This document shows, piece after piece, positions 24,548 through 37,300 of a stretch of DNA of 64,000 nt. The notes beneath the pieces were generated by a model, which was given only the letters and a program-made list of their open reading frames with translations, had not been told where the DNA came from and searched no databases. Position numbers and translations under genes: made by a program. Position 1 is the first letter of the stretch. Each line of letters starts with the position of its first letter. This DNA comes from Mercurialis annua (taxonomy: Eukaryota; Streptophyta; Magnoliopsida; Malpighiales; Euphorbiaceae), in NCBI RefSeq assembly GCF_937616625.2, contig NC_065576.1:21602001-21666000 (forward strand), written 5' to 3'.

Positions 24548-25768
24548 ATGCATAATACACGACACAAAGGACTACCGCTAGAACCGTTTCAGCAAGACCT
24601 CACTACCTTTGAGCGCACTGTTCGAAAAACATCGCACTCAACCCAAAGGAATCTGAATATGGAGGAAGATGGTGTTCCACCTGGTTTCAATCCTGTGGGT
24701 GATAGCAGAGTGATCCCACAGGATCAGAATCAGCAGAATGCACAGGGACAAAACAATGAAGGGCCGAGAGTGAAAACACTGATGGAGTTATTTCAGCCAA
24801 ATGTGGGGAATCATACTCATGGATATTTTGCACACCCTGTGCTGACTCCTCTTTACGAAATCAAAACCAGTGTCATTCAGCTGTTGAAGGATAACTGCCA
24901 GTTCTATGGGCTACCTAATGAAGATCCTAACGCACACCTCACAAACTTTTTGGAAGTGTGTAGTACATTCAAGATCAGTAACATGACTGAAGATGAGGTG
25001 TGGTTGCGCCTATTCCCATTTTCTCTGAGCGATAAGGCGAAACAATGGATCCATGCTTTACCTAGAGCAAGAGTTAACACGTGGTCAGACTTGGCGAAAG
25101 CGTTCCTGAACAAGTACTTCTCTATGGCAAAGACTGCAAAGCTGACAAGGGACATTATGCTCTATCAGCAACTTGATGGAGAGTCAATACAGCGGTATAA
25201 GAAGATGCAGAGACAAGTCCCACGTCATCACATCACTAGAGAGAACCTGATCCAAACTTTCTATAATGGATCAACTGAAATGGGCAAAAGTACTATTGAT
25301 GCAGCTGCAGGAGGGCCTCTAATGAGAAAAACGGCCGATGAAGCATTTGACCTTTTAAATGAGATGGTAGTGAATGGTTGTTTCTGGCCAAATGAAAGAA
25401 CAAAAGCACCCGCGCAGAGAGGGGTTATGGAAGTTAGTGTTGATCCTGCAATGGACGCTTTGAAATCGAAGAATGCAGCACTGCAAGCTCAAGTGGAGTT
25501 TCTTACAAGGCAAGCTGCAGCAACTAACATCAACAATGTAGATGCAATTCAGAGTAACTGCGAGGTATGTGGGGAGCATGGTCATATGTCGAATGAATGC
25601 TCCATATGGTCTCAGCCTATCAATGAGCAAGTTAACTTCGTGGGAGGGCAGAGACCACAGAATAATCCATATGCAGTCATTTACAACCCAGGATGGAGGA
25701 ATCACCCGAATTTCTCATGGAAGGATAATGGGGGAAATGGCAACAATCAGGCGGGTCTGAATATTTAA
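24548..25768 (+). CDS. gag: Athila gag polyprotein, 406 codons to premature stop
   Basis: Encodes the capsid/nucleocapsid part of the element, which would package its RNA into cytoplasmic virus-like particles. The ATG at 24548 lies 10 bases after the nested LTR's right target duplication, in the leader's natural position. A retrotransposon gag domain spans roughly residues 75-285 (core WLRLFPFSLSDKAKQWIHAL near residue 155). A CX2CX4HX4C zinc knuckle, CEVCGEHGHMSNEC, is at residues 338-351 (25559-25600). The frame then enters a Q/N/G-rich linker and meets TAA at 25766. The same frame continues beyond with gag C-terminal and protease sequence, so the stop is a disabling mutation, not the family's normal end. 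The leader is broken by a solo LTR, so expression is doubtful. Confidence 0.9.
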   Translation: MHNTRHKGLPLEPFQQDLTTFERTVRKTSHSTQRNLNMEEDGVPPGFNPVGDSRVIPQDQNQQNAQGQNNEGPRVKTLMELFQPNVGNHTHGYFAHPVLTPLYEIKTSVIQLLKDNCQFYGLPNEDPNAHLTNFLEVCSTFKISNMTEDEVWLRLFPFSLSDKAKQWIHALPRARVNTWSDLAKAFLNKYFSMAKTAKLTRDIMLYQQLDGESIQRYKKMQRQVPRHHITRENLIQTFYNGSTEMGKSTIDAAAGGPLMRKTADEAFDLLNEMVVNGCFWPNERTKAPAQRGVMEVSVDPAMDALKSKNAALQAQVEFLTRQAAATNINNVDAIQSNCEVCGEHGHMSNECSIWSQPINEQVNFVGGQRPQNNPYAVIYNPGWRNHPNFSWKDNGGNGNNQAGLNI

Positions 25769-27124
25769 GGAGGACAAAGGCCACAGCACAATCAGGGCAA
25801 CTTCCAGAATCATGGGAACTTTCAGAATCAGGGGAATTTCCAACATCAGAACAACCGACCACAGCATCCACCTGGTTTTCAATAGAGAGAGTAGGGCGAG
25901 TCTCTCCACAACAAGTTTGACAAGATGATGGAGATGATGATGAAGAAGGATGCTGAGACGCAACAAACATTCAAAAATCATGCTGCAACAATTCATAACC
26001 TTGAGCTGCAAAATCAGCAGATGGCTAAAGTACTGCAGAGCCAAAATCAAGGGGGTTTACCATCCACTACTGAGGAGAACCACAAAGAGCATCTCAAGGC
26101 TATTGAATTGAGAAGTGGGAATACATTAGATGATCCATATGTAGGACGCGCTACAGCAGAGGCGGAAAAGGAACAGTGTGAGGGTGGTGAGCCTGAAAAG
26201 GTAGTCGCTAAACCACCTCAACCACCTTCTTTTGTGCTAAAAGTGCCATTCCCACATAGAGTGAAGAAGCCTCAAGACACTTGGAAGTTTCACAAATTTC
26301 TTGAAACTTTCAAGAAGCTGCAGATCAACATCAGTCTGGCAGACGCACTGAGAGAGATGCCGCATTATGCGAAGTTTCTCAAGGAGATCATCACCAACAA
26401 GCGGAGTTGGGATGCAGGGGGGCCAGTACCAATGACTGAAAATTGCAGCTCAATCATATCGAGCAATCTACCCACCAAGCTTAAAGATCCAGGGAGTTTC
26501 ACTATCCCTTGTACTATCGGTAACATGCAATATGTTAATTGCCTTTGCGATTTAGGTGCTAGTATTAATTTGATGCCCTTATCCCTTTTTCGTAGTATGT
26601 TTGGTGATCAACAGGTACGGGCTACGCCGATGATGCTGCAGCTAGCGGATCACTCTCTGAAGTAGCCACATGGGATTGTGGAAGACGTCTTAGTTAAGGT
26701 CAACAAATTCATATTCCCTGTGGATTTTGTTGTCCTTGACTACGCAGCAGACAAGGAGTGCCCGATGATATTGGGGCGACCATTCATAAACACTGGCAGA
26801 GCTCTTATTGATGTTCATGATGGCAAGCTGACTCTGAGGATTGGGGACGAGAGCGTCGAGTTTGACATGAGGAAGATCACACGCCATCCCAACTCCGGAG
26901 GAGAGTGTATGCGGGTAGACATGGTGTATGAGTTAGTGGAAGAGCAACTAGTAGAGAACAAGTCCATCATGCATTCTATGCCGAGTAAAGAGGAAGATAC
27001 TGAAGAGGAGGAGTACATTGAGGAACCAATCCTTGAACCATTGTTAAAGAGCAAGCACATTACTCCTCCCTTTTCAGAGAAGCCACCAAAAGTGGAACTC
27101 AAGATCTTGCCTGCACATTTGTGA
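25769..27124 (+). pseudogene. Athila gag C-terminus and protease, stop-interrupted
   Basis: Continues in the gag frame through a Q/N-rich linker with stops at 25883 and 25892, then opens from 25925. The KFLETFKKLQINISLADAL segment is typical of the Athila gag-protease junction. The aspartic protease active site is CDLGASINLMP, with the catalytic Asp codon at 26549-26551. A TAG at 26663 interrupts it; the frame goes on through CPMILGRPFINTGRALIDV, the second conserved protease block, to TGA at 27122. The protease would process gag-pol in the particle. At least four stops make it non-functional. Confidence 0.9.
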
Positions 27125-28086
27125 TATGCCTTCTTGGGAGCAGATAATACTTTACCGATTTTCATCAGCAACAAGCTCACCAAGAAGTAAGAACATAGGG
27201 TCATTGATGTAGTCAAAGGACGTATCTTGGCTATTGGGTGGCAGATTTCAGACATAAGAGGGATCAGCCCTTCAGTATTGATGCATCATATTCATTTGGA
27301 GGATGAGTCTAAGGCATCCGCGCAGAGAAAGGGACGGCTGAACCCAAACATGAAGGAAGTGGTTCAGAAGGAGATTGTGAAGCTACTTGATGCGAGCATT
27401 ATCTATCCCATTTCAGATAGTTCATGGGTGAGCCCAATTCAGTTTGTGCATAAGAAAGGCGGGATGACAATCGTAGAGAACGACAAGGGAGAGCAGATTT
27501 CTAGTCGCACAGTTACTGGTTGGCGAGTGTGCATTAACTACAGGAAGCTGAACGCATAAACTAGGAAGAGTCACTTCCCGCTTCCTTTTATTGATCAGAT
27601 GCTAGAGTGAGTGGCAGGGCATGCCTTTTACTGCTTTCTCGATGGTTACTCTGGTTACAACCAGATCATTATCTTTCCAGAGCACCAAGAGAAAACCACC
27701 TTTACTTGTCCATATGGCACTTTTGCCTATCGCCGCATGCCATTAGGTCTCTGCAATGCGCCTGCTACGTTTCAGAGGTGCATGACTCCAATTTTTAATG
27801 ATATGATTGAAGACATCATGGAAGTGTTCATGGACGACTTTTCAGTCTTCGAGGATTCCTTCGAGTGTTGTCTTTGAAATTTAGACCGAGTCCAGCAGAG
27901 ATGCAAGGAGACAAATTTGGTGCTGAACTGGGAAAATTGCTACTTCATGGTGGAAGAGGGCATTGTTTTGGGGCATATGATATCTAGAGAGGGTATTAAG
28001 GTTGACAGGGCAAAGACAGAGGTGATCGAGAAGCTGCCACCTCCAGTTACATTGAAGGGAGTTCGTGCCTTTCTTGGGCACGCAGG
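27125..28086 (+). pseudogene. Athila reverse transcriptase, stop-interrupted
   Basis: Still in the gag frame. RT blocks appear in order: SWVSPIQFVHKKGG (about 27425-27465), GWRVCINYRKLN (to 27556), FYCFLDGYSGYNQI (from about 27628), RRMPLGLCNAPATFQRC (about 27732-27782), VFMDDFSVF with the catalytic Asp pair at 27833-27838, then LVLNWENCYFMV and VRAFLGHAG. In-frame stops lie at 27188, 27557, 27608 and 27875. The enzyme would copy element RNA into DNA from the tRNA-Asp primer. All core blocks are present, so decay is by point mutation, not by loss of segments. Confidence 0.92.
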
Positions 28087-28310
28087 TTCATAAAGGATTT
28101 CTCTTCCATAGTGCGTCCTTTGATTAACCCACTTGTTAAGGATGCGCCTTTTTTGTTTACTCATGCCTGTTTAGCTTCGTTTCTCAGGTTAAAGGAAGCA
28201 CTGGTCACTGCCCTAGTCATATCTAGTCCAGATTGGGATCTGCCGTTTGTGATCATGTGCGATGCGAGCGATCAGGCTTTGGGAAGCATTATGGGGCAGG
28301 GGAAGGATAA
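28087..28310 (+). pseudogene. RT C-terminus and start of RNase H, frameshifted and truncated
   Basis: After GHAG the expected FYRRFIKDFS is represented only by its second half, read one frame over. A small deletion near 28087 removed several codons and shifted the frame. The new frame gives KDFSSIVRPLINPLVKD-like sequence and then the RNase H start VIMCDASDQALGSIMGQ, whose Asp in CDASD is the first catalytic residue. Coding sequence stops at about 28310 where satellite begins, so most of RNase H and all of integrase are lost. Confidence 0.85.
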
Positions 28311-29700
28311 AATGTTTGGATTTATTTTGTAACGTTTTAATTGTTTCGCTTAAATTGATAAAAAGGTTAAACGTTTGGATTTGTTTCGTATCATTTTAAA
28401 TGTTTGGATTTGTTTCGTAACGTTTTTAACATTTGGATTTGTTTCGTAACGTTTTAAACCTTTGGATTTCTTTCGTAACGTATTAAACGTTTCACTTAAA
28501 TCGCTAAAAAGGTTTGGCTTAAATCGCTAAAAAAAGGGGAAACGTCATGATTTGTTTCGTAATATTTTAAACGTTTGGATTAGTTTCGTAACGTTTTAAA
28601 CGTTTGGCTTAAATCGCTAAAGGTGAAATCTTCTGATTTGTTTCGTAATGTTTTAAACGTTTGCATAAATTTCGTAACATTTTAAACGTTTGGCTTAAAT
28701 CGCTAAAAAGGTGAAACATTTAGATTTGTTTCATAAAGTTTTAAACTTTTGGATTTGTTTTCGTAACGTTTTAAACGTTTGGCTTAAATTGCTAAAAAAG
28801 GTGGAACGTTAGGATTTGTTTCGTAACGTTTTCAACGTTTTGCGTAAATCGCTAAAAAAGGTGAAACGTTAGGATTTGTTGCGTAACGTTTCAAACATTT
28901 GAATATGTTTCGTACCGTTTTAAACGTTTGGCTTAAATCGCTAAAAACGTGAAACGTTAAGATTTGTTTCATAACGTTTTAAACGTTTGGCTCAAATCGC
29001 TAAAAAGGTGAAACGTTAGGATTTGTTTTGTAACGTTTTTAACGTCTAGATAAGTTTCGTAACGTTTTAAAGGTTTGGCTTAAATCGCTAAAAAGGTGAA
29101 AGTTTGTATTTGTTTTGTAAAGTTTTAAACTTTTGGATTTATTTTCGTAACGTTTGAAACGTTAGGCTTAAATCACTAAAAAGAGAAACATTAGGATTTG
29201 TTTCGTGACGTTTTAAATGTTTGGCTTAAATTGCTAAAAAGCTAAAACATTAGGATTTGTTTCATAATGTTTTAAACGCTTTGATTTGTTTTGTAAATTT
29301 TTCAACGTTTGGCTTAAATCGCTAAAAAGGTGAAACATTAAGATTTGTTTCGTAACGTTTTAAACGTTTGGCTTAAATCGCTAAAAAGGGGAAACATTAG
29401 GATTTTGTTTCGTAACGTTTTAAATGTTTGGATTTGTTTCGTAATGTTTTAAACGTTTGGCTTAAATTGCTAATAAGGAATAATGTTAGGATTTGTTCCG
29501 CAACGTTTTAAACGTTTGGATTTGTTTCGTAAGGTTTTAAACGTTTGGCTTAAATCGCTAAGAAGGGGAAACGTTAAGATTTGTCTCATAACGTATTAAA
29601 CGTTTAGCTTAAATCGCAAAAAAGAGGAAACGTTATGATTTGATTCGTAATGTTTTAAACGTTTAGATTAGTTTTGTAAGGTTTTAAACGTTTGGGTTAG
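28311..29700 (+). repeat. Satellite block S3
   Basis: A/B modules in the same orientation as S1. Many B units here carry AAGGGGAAACG or GGTGGAACG variants. The left edge fuses with Athila RNase H at GGATAAAATGTTTGG, where TAAA is shared by both partners. Confidence 0.95.
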
Positions 29701-32700
29701 TGTCACGACCCAAATTATTGAGCCGCGACCGGCGCTAGGGAATGGGAGTGATAGCTCCAAAACCCGTAGCAAGCCTAAAACTACTATTAAATTTTTTGCT
29801 TTTCAAAATATACTTTTATTCATAAAATAATTTTGTAATACATGTGACCCCATTTACAAATTATATCAGAGTTAAAACGCGTAATATAAAATTCTACTTA
29901 AAATATATTGATTACTGCGGACTGCTAGAATGAAAGCCTTCTTTCTTTTCTTGTAAAAATCATTTCCGAGAATTAGAACTTCAGAAGATTGACTCTCCAA
30001 ATCATATCGTACTATTCCTGAAATATGGGAGGAGCAACGGGGTCAGTATAAAAATGAGTGAGTTCAACAAAATTACATGCAATATTACATAAAGGGTTAA
30101 ACCGTTGAAAATCCATTTTATATATAGAAATTACTCCATTGAAATCATATTGCGTACCTTCTTTTCTTTCCTTCGTAACTCTTAGTTTATTTCATAAACT
30201 TATAGTTTATACGTATTTGAAATCTTTGATTTCTTATTATGGTTTTGATGTCTTTCTTTACTCTTATTGTTTCTTTAACTTTACTTGTAACTTTACTTGT
30301 TTGACATCGATAGCAACGCCAACCGATGTGTTGTCACACCTGACATCGATAGCAACGCCAACCGATGTGTTTCGATTCCTGACATCGATAACAACGCCAA
30401 CCGACGTGTTTCGATTCCTGACATCGATAGCAAAGCCAACCGATGTATTTCATACGTTTGACATCGATAGCAAAGCCAACCGATGTATTCTTGTTTCATA
30501 TCATAATCATTATTCTTGTCCCGTGTTAAATCTCGATGTATTATGCTTAATTGATTTTTTCTTTCATATGAGTCCCGAGAACTATTATCGAGAATGGATG
30601 AGATACAACTTCCGGGATAGTTCTACCTAGTTCAACCTCATATCTCAAATTCTTATTATTGGATATACCGTAGTACATTTTCTCATTACATAAGTTAATC
30701 GTTTTGATATTTCATCTTTGGTTTTCTTGATCATTTATGGACCATGACATGCACAAAACAATCTACAACATACATTTGTAACACATGCACATATGGGTAT
30801 TTGTTATGATTAATAGTACGTATAGGAACGTACTAAATTTCTTTATAAATATTTGCATAATAGTACATATAGAAATGTACTATATTCTTTTTATTTATAT
30901 TTGGTTCGGTTCACATTATATTACTTTACCCATCCCCAGTGTTTAAACATATATATTGTTTTCATTTACTTGTATTCTTATCAAAATAGCACAATACAAT
31001 AAAACATCATTTTCAAAACATACATATATATGCATTTTAAAAAAATGCATTTAAACATAAAAATATTCATATAGCTTTTCGTATTAAAATACGTAGCTTT
31101 ACGAATATTAGCGAGTAATTTAAAGTGTACTCACCACTTGCTATCCAAATTCTTCAAATAAGTATGACAATATCTCCATCCGTTTGCCTCAAGCCTTGTT
31201 GATAGTCGCTCGTCCGATCTACGCAAACATAATAATAACAAGAATTAATAAAATTCTATTTATTATTAACTTAAGCAAAATTATGTTTCTAACCAACTTC
31301 GGCTATCGAAACCGCTTACTTCAAATAGTCCGACCCCTAAAAAAATTGACATTCTTAAAGTTTATAATGTCGCCTACAACTTTCATTTAGGTCTCGGACC
31401 ATGAAACGCACCCGAAGGTGTCGAAAATCAGCTCGGAAGTTATTTCCTTGAAGCTGTTTACAAGTGCATGGCAGATTTCACAACACAATGTTCTATCCAA
31501 AATGAATATGTTAGAGTCCGATTCAACAGAAACTCAAACTTACACAATTATAGTTAACATCTTAAAGTTTCCGTATCAACAAACGGAACTTGATTTGGAC
31601 TTGTACAGCTCGAGATATTGCCTTTGCAATACCGCTGTTTTGCAAGACATTTTATGCAAAACGTCAATTTGTTACATCGACTAAATCGTAACTTATTACG
31701 CAATAAGGCTAACCTATCGATACCACATTCTAACAACAACACAATCCAGACCCTATGCACCTCCTAATTATATACAATTCAAGACTTAAACATCACCAAA
31801 TTCGTTTAAACACGAATTACTCAATTTGGCCATATTATTCCTACAGTTTTCAATTAACATTAGTCAATCTAAAACAAGTCATATTCAGCTCTAATTATCT
31901 TATGAACAAGGCATGAATCAACACTTAAGTCTCACATCTACCGCTTGGCTCCATTGCCGAACCCTAAACTCATTAAATCTTCAATTTTTAACCAACTCTA
32001 AAGCATAACAATCAATACTTTATTAACTACAACCAACATGTAATAACCAAACCACAAGCAAATCTTATGATTCAATTCATCAACCAAAACCTAGAAAAAT
32101 TCAGAAATTAACCTCACCTTGATGATTTTTCTCTTGGCCGAAGGTTCATACTCCAATTCACCATCAATATCCTTTAAACAAGCTCATAATTACCTAACCA
32201 TCATCAATTTAGCAATACACCATTAAACCTAAAAATCCCGCAATATAACTTTAAAACCTTAACCAAAATTCGATTTTTTTTACCTCAAATTGAAGTCATA
32301 GATCTGTTGATAATCGTTTCCTCGTTCTGTGGCCGCAAGAATCGCTAAATTTCGTTGAGAAATGAAGAAGTTATGATCATTTGAATTTCGGAGAAAATTT
32401 TAGAAAAAGGGTTACGAATTTCATCCTTTGTTGCTGCATATTCTGGCTTGAAATGAATGAATATTTATTCATAAATGATGATAATAAGTGAGATAAAAGT
32501 CCACTTAGGTCCTTGAAGTTGCCACCTCCTTAACCTTCACTTTCTAACTTTTCTTTCGTCCGATTTAGTCCACTAATCCTTTAATCATTCGATTCTCAAT
32601 AAATTCCGTATTATTTATTTTCCTAATAAATAATATTAGTATCATATCTTATAATATTACTTTTTAACAATTTATTTTGGCAATTTTGGCCAAAACACTT

Positions 32701-33114
32701 AAATGTCCATTTTCAGTTAATTTGCACTTTTTCGTCCAATATTTCATTTTAATGATTATCGATAACCATTTTCATTTTAACTCAACTCCTCTATTAACTG
32801 ACATGCTTAACTAAACAATGTCCCAAAGTTATGAAACTTTTTCCATAATTCTAAAAAATATTTCACGGATCTTCGCGTGAAAATTATTAGTTCGGGCTTT
32901 CCAACTTATTTTATTTTATTCCCTTTAGTCCCGATTAAATCAAATTGATCGCATAATAATTTTCAATTAAAATTATTATTTTACGATAATTCCAATAGAC
33001 CCGCTTCGGTCTACGTCCTTATTATCCAATCTTAATCTGACATTCTCATTCTTAATCTTTACGATTATGCCTCGTGGTACTTCACGTAATACCTCAAAAA
33101 TTTAGGTTATTATA
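29701..33114 (-). mobile_element. Solo LTR (3.4 kb), same family as element 1
   Basis: On the minus strand it starts TGTAATAA (second base of the pair decayed, reading TATAATAA) at 33114 and ends GGGTCGTGACA at 29701; 3414 bp. Both ends abut satellite directly and there is no PBS or PPT beside it, so this is a solo LTR. Left flank GGGTTA(G) and right flank TTAAATCGCT overlap in TTA and together rebuild one satellite unit, consistent with a decayed target duplication. The body is AT-rich and coding-free. The 39-bp tandem repeats at 30302 lie in its downstream third. Confidence 0.88.
30302..30490. repeat. 39-bp tandem repeat, five copies, inside the solo LTR
   Basis: Units start at 30302, 30341, 30380, 30419 and 30459. 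Each has GACATCGATAGCAA, GCCAACCGATGT and a variable tail such as GTTTCGATTCCT. Within each unit ACATCG and CGATGT form short inverted arms. The open frames across it are a by-product of a period divisible by three. Confidence 0.9.
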
Positions 33115-34303
33115 TTAAATCGCTAAAAATGTGAAATGTTAGGATTTGTTTCATAACGTTTTAAATGTTTTGATAAATTTTGTAACGTTTTAAACGTTGG
33201 GCTTAAATCGCTAAAAAGGTGAAACATTTGTATTTGTTTCATAACGTTTTAAGCTTTTGGATTTTTTTTTCGTAACATTTTAAACGTTTGGCTTAAATAT
33301 AAAAAGGTGGAACGTTGGGATTTTTTTCGTAACGTTTTAAAGAGTTGGCTTAAATCGCTAAAAAGGTGAAACGTTAGGATTTGTTTCGTAGCATTTTAAA
33401 CATTTGGATTTGTTTCGTAACGTTTTAAACGTTTAACTTAAATCGTTAAAAAGGTGAAACGTTAAGATTTGTTTCGTAACGTTTTAAACGTTTGGCTCAA
33501 ATCGCTAAAAAGGTGAAGCGTTAGGATTTGTTTTGTAACGTTTTAAACGTATGGATAAGTTTCGTAACGTTTTAAACGTTTGGCTTAAATCGCTAAAAAG
33601 GTGAAACGTTTGGATTTGTTTCGTAACATTTTAAATATTTGGATTTGTTTTTGTAACGTTTTAAACGTTTGGCTTAAATCGCTAAAAAGGTGAAACGTTT
33701 GGATTTGTTTCATAACGTTTTGAACGTTTGGCTTAAATTGCTAAAAAGGTGAAATGTTAGGATTTATTTTGTAACGTTTTATACATTTGGATTTGTTTCG
33801 TAACATTTTAAACGTTTGGCTTACATCGCTAAAAAGGTGAAACGTTAAGATTTGTTTGTAACATTTTAAACGTTTGTCTTAAATCTCTAAAAAGGGGAAA
33901 CGTTACGATTTGTTTCGTAACGTTTTAAAACGTTTGGATTTGTTTTTGTAACGTTTTAAACGTTTGGCTTAAATCGCTAAAAAGGTGAAATGTTAGGATT
34001 TGTTTCGTAACGTTTTAAACGTTTGGCTTAAATCATTAGAAGGGGAAACATTTGGATTTGTTTCGTAACATTTTAAACGTTTGGATTTGTTTTCGTAACG
34101 TTTTAAACGTTAGGCTTAAATCGCTAAAAAGGAGAAATGTTAGGATTTGTTTCATAATGTTTTAAACGTTAGGCTTAAATCGCTAAAAATGTGAAATGTT
34201 TGGATTTGTTTTCGTAAGGTTTTAAACGTTTAGCTTAAATTTCTAAAAAGGTTAAACATTAAGATTTGTTTCGTAACATTTTCAACGTTTCGCTTAAATC
34301 GCT
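33115..34303 (+). repeat. Satellite block S4
   Basis: A/B modules, same orientation. It ends CTTAAATCGCT directly against the LTR start TGTAATACCCC. Confidence 0.95.
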
Positions 34304-37300
34304 TGTAATACCCCGTAAAGTTTTTCTTTTTTTAAAATAATAATAATAAATATATAATAATTTTCTGTTGATTTCCGGTAATAATTGAAATCATTGTAAA
34401 TTCGTGATTCGATTCGTGGATTAAATAAATTGTTCGGTTTGATCCTTGTGTTGATTAAATCAATTAGGCCCTATTTTTATAGGGCCAAGAAGAAAATTTG
34501 TACTCCTCCTTGCATTGATGGCCCATGCAACTTCCTTTCTTACGTGACCTCCAAGCTGCATTGTTTTTTTTTTTCCTCATTAATTTCTTTTTGTTTTATC
34601 ATTCATTATGTTTCCTTTCTTACCCTATTTAAATAACGTTTCAAACACTAAATCTTCCCCTACGTATTCTACAAACCCTAGCCGTTACGACTTTCTTGAA
34701 TTCTCAGAAAAACGCTGCTCAATCATTCCTAAATTCATTGCTGAAAATAGGTAAGTTTGCTATTGATTTCAGTTTTTCCTCATTTGCGCTATTTCCGTTT
34801 GTAATCAATTTACACGTGCGTTTCAGAACCGAAATAAGTTTTGATTTTCTCCAGCGATAGTAGACTCATTTATCTTCAAGACCGAGCTTTGTTTCCGTGA
34901 AACGGTACGTTATCTTTTCCGTTATAGCCGCCGCCGTTTATCGTTTTAATTGTAATTTGCTGTTTTTATTTCTAAAAAAACGATACCTTCGTTTTTCAAT
35001 CCGTTCGTAGGCGTTTGGAGATCGAATTTAAATCCGTTTCATTCCTGTGGAAGTAGATTCATTCCTCTACAACTTTGCTTTTCGAATTTCGTTAAACGGT
35101 ACGTAAATCTATTCGCTAGAGTCGCCGCCGTCTCACCATTTTGTTTGTTATAAATTGGAATGTTGAATGTGGCTACTGCTGATCCCATTCTTTATTTTAA
35201 ACTATGATTTTTGATATTTGATATCTTAATGAGTATTGTATGTTGGATTAAGGGTTGTTTACTGTTAGCACTTAGCTTGTGAATCCTCTTGTCGTCGTCG
35301 TCCTCGGTGTTCTTGATATTAATGTTAGTCGTTTCGTTATTTGTCTTGTTAATTTCGATTTTATGTTGGCCTAACTCTTTTAATCTTGTAATGAAGCGTT
35401 GTTCTTGTTTGATGCATTATTGTTAAAGAATTATAGGATTTGTTAGTTTGAAGCTGTAATCTCCGTTTACTGATATAGGTTGAATTTGAGTTTTGTTGGG
35501 TTTGTTAAATAAAGAAGATAGTGAGGTGGCAAGGAATGATTGGCTTGTTTATAATTCTTTTGGTTAAAGGGCTATTCTAGCTTCTAAATTGTTTTACTTA
35601 AAACATAATGATTCTTTAACTTATTTATTAGTTGTTTATAATTGACTTTGATTTTTAATCTACGAAATTAGTTTCGACTTATTATTTTGACAATTAATTA
35701 ATATTATTATTTATAATTTGAAATTACTTTGGGCATTAATATTTTAAATTTAAATTAATATTAATCTTATTATAGTTTGTGTGATTTTATAATTGACTAA
35801 ATTAAATGGGAATTGGGGATATCATTTTAATTTGAAAGTTTATCAAATTAGTAATACTATTTTTAAAACCTAAAAATAATATTTAAGTTATTTAAAATTA
35901 AATTAATAATAATAATTATTATTATTATTTAATTATTATTTTGAAATTTTGGCTTAGGGTGCCAATTTGGTTAAATGTATAATTTAGCTATTTAATTATT
36001 TATTAAATTATTTTAGCAATGGAATTTATTGGTAATTATTAATTATTTGGGTAATTATGTTTTATTTTAATTATTGACTGGACGTGTCAATTTGACGTTT
36101 GAGATTTTGAACGTTTTTTTATTTATTTTATTTTAATTAATTAAATTGGTTGTAACTTGGGTTACTTGAAGTTAAAGTTATTGGGTTCCATTTTAAATAT
36201 TGATTTATTATTTTATCAAAGTTTTTTTCTACAATCATAAACTATGGTTTATAATTGGACATAATTATATTTATTTTATCAAAGTGATTTTTGGGAATTA
36301 TAAACTTTGGTTTATATATTGATAAAATATTTTGGGTCGGGTTAGACTTGGGTCACCCGACATGTGAGGTATCTTGGTAGTTATTGGTAACTCGGCTAAC
36401 CCGATATTTGAGGAATTGCTTTAAGTTATTATTTAAATATTATTTAAGTAATATTTTCCGTAACAGATTTTAAAGCGGAAACCCAATAGATTTGTCTTAT
36501 TTATTTATTTGAGTATTGTGTTACTCGATGTGGTTTATTTTGACTCGGGTCATTACGTAATTAATTGTTCATTTTATTCTGGCTACGTTTATGCTTGACT
36601 CGGTATTGTGCTAGTCCTATGTGGTGTCTAGTATTCTTAGAGTTAGGGGTTGAATGGATTTTAACTTATATATTGATTTAGACCCGTCGACTGCTCGTGC
36701 TTCGGAGTCTACGCAGGTTTAGCTGTTTGCCAAGATTCACGTGGATAAGCAAGCAGTGAGTTTGTAGTGCTATTTACCGCTTTATTAAGTACCGCAATTT
36801 ATTTTAATATTATAAATGCTTTTGAACTGTTTTAAGCGATTATGGATCTGGATTGAAACGAGCTACTCGATAGGCTTGTATCGAGACTGTGTGCACCGGT
36901 AAGTACTCTGGAAATCGGCAGATTAAAGTCTCGCTTACGCTGGTATATATATATGACGAGGATTTGTTCCCGTCCACTCTGGGTTTATATTTTTCGGTAT
37001 GATATGTCATACTCACGCTGGGATCATTTCAATACTGTATTTCCATAATCATATTATATTAGTATAAAATGTTTTGATTTAAGGGTTTTAAACTTAATAA
37101 ATGTAAATAGTATTGCGAACTCATCTCAGTATATCTGACCCCGTTGTTTTCCCAAATTTTCCAGGTTTATGATTTGAAAGCTGGTCCACTCCGATTCTTT
37201 TGATTCTTCGGAGGTTTTTATGTTATTTTAACTAGTTACGGTTTTCGAACTCCTAGACCGCAGTAGAACTAGTTTATTATATATTACATTGATATTACAC

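Larger units (their letters stand above)
21428..28310 (+). mobile_element. Athila-type Ty3/gypsy retrotransposon, 3'-truncated
   Basis: Order: 5' LTR (21428-22929), tRNA-Asp PBS (22936), short leader interrupted by a solo LTR, then gag, protease and RT all in one reading frame with several stops, a frameshift, and the start of RNase H. The element stops inside RNase H at about 28310 where satellite begins; integrase, the 3' region and the 3' LTR are absent. The tRNA-Asp PBS, the protease CDLGASINLMP motif and the RT motifs GWRVCINYRKLN and FMDDFSVF identify the Athila lineage of plant gypsy elements. Confidence 0.92.

Noticed and set aside
30293..30499. Open frames across the 39-bp repeats that look like a repetitive protein
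   Set aside because: A period divisible by three keeps any frame open; there is no domain, and it lies in an LTR.
29701..33114. Possible complete element instead of a solo LTR
   Set aside because: No PBS or PPT inside, only one LTR start and one LTR end, and both ends flush with satellite.
34465..34490. Rho-independent-type terminator (GGCCCTAT-TTTT-ATAGGGCC hairpin)
   Set aside because: Bacterial terminator logic does not apply in a plant LTR; treated as a U3 inverted repeat.
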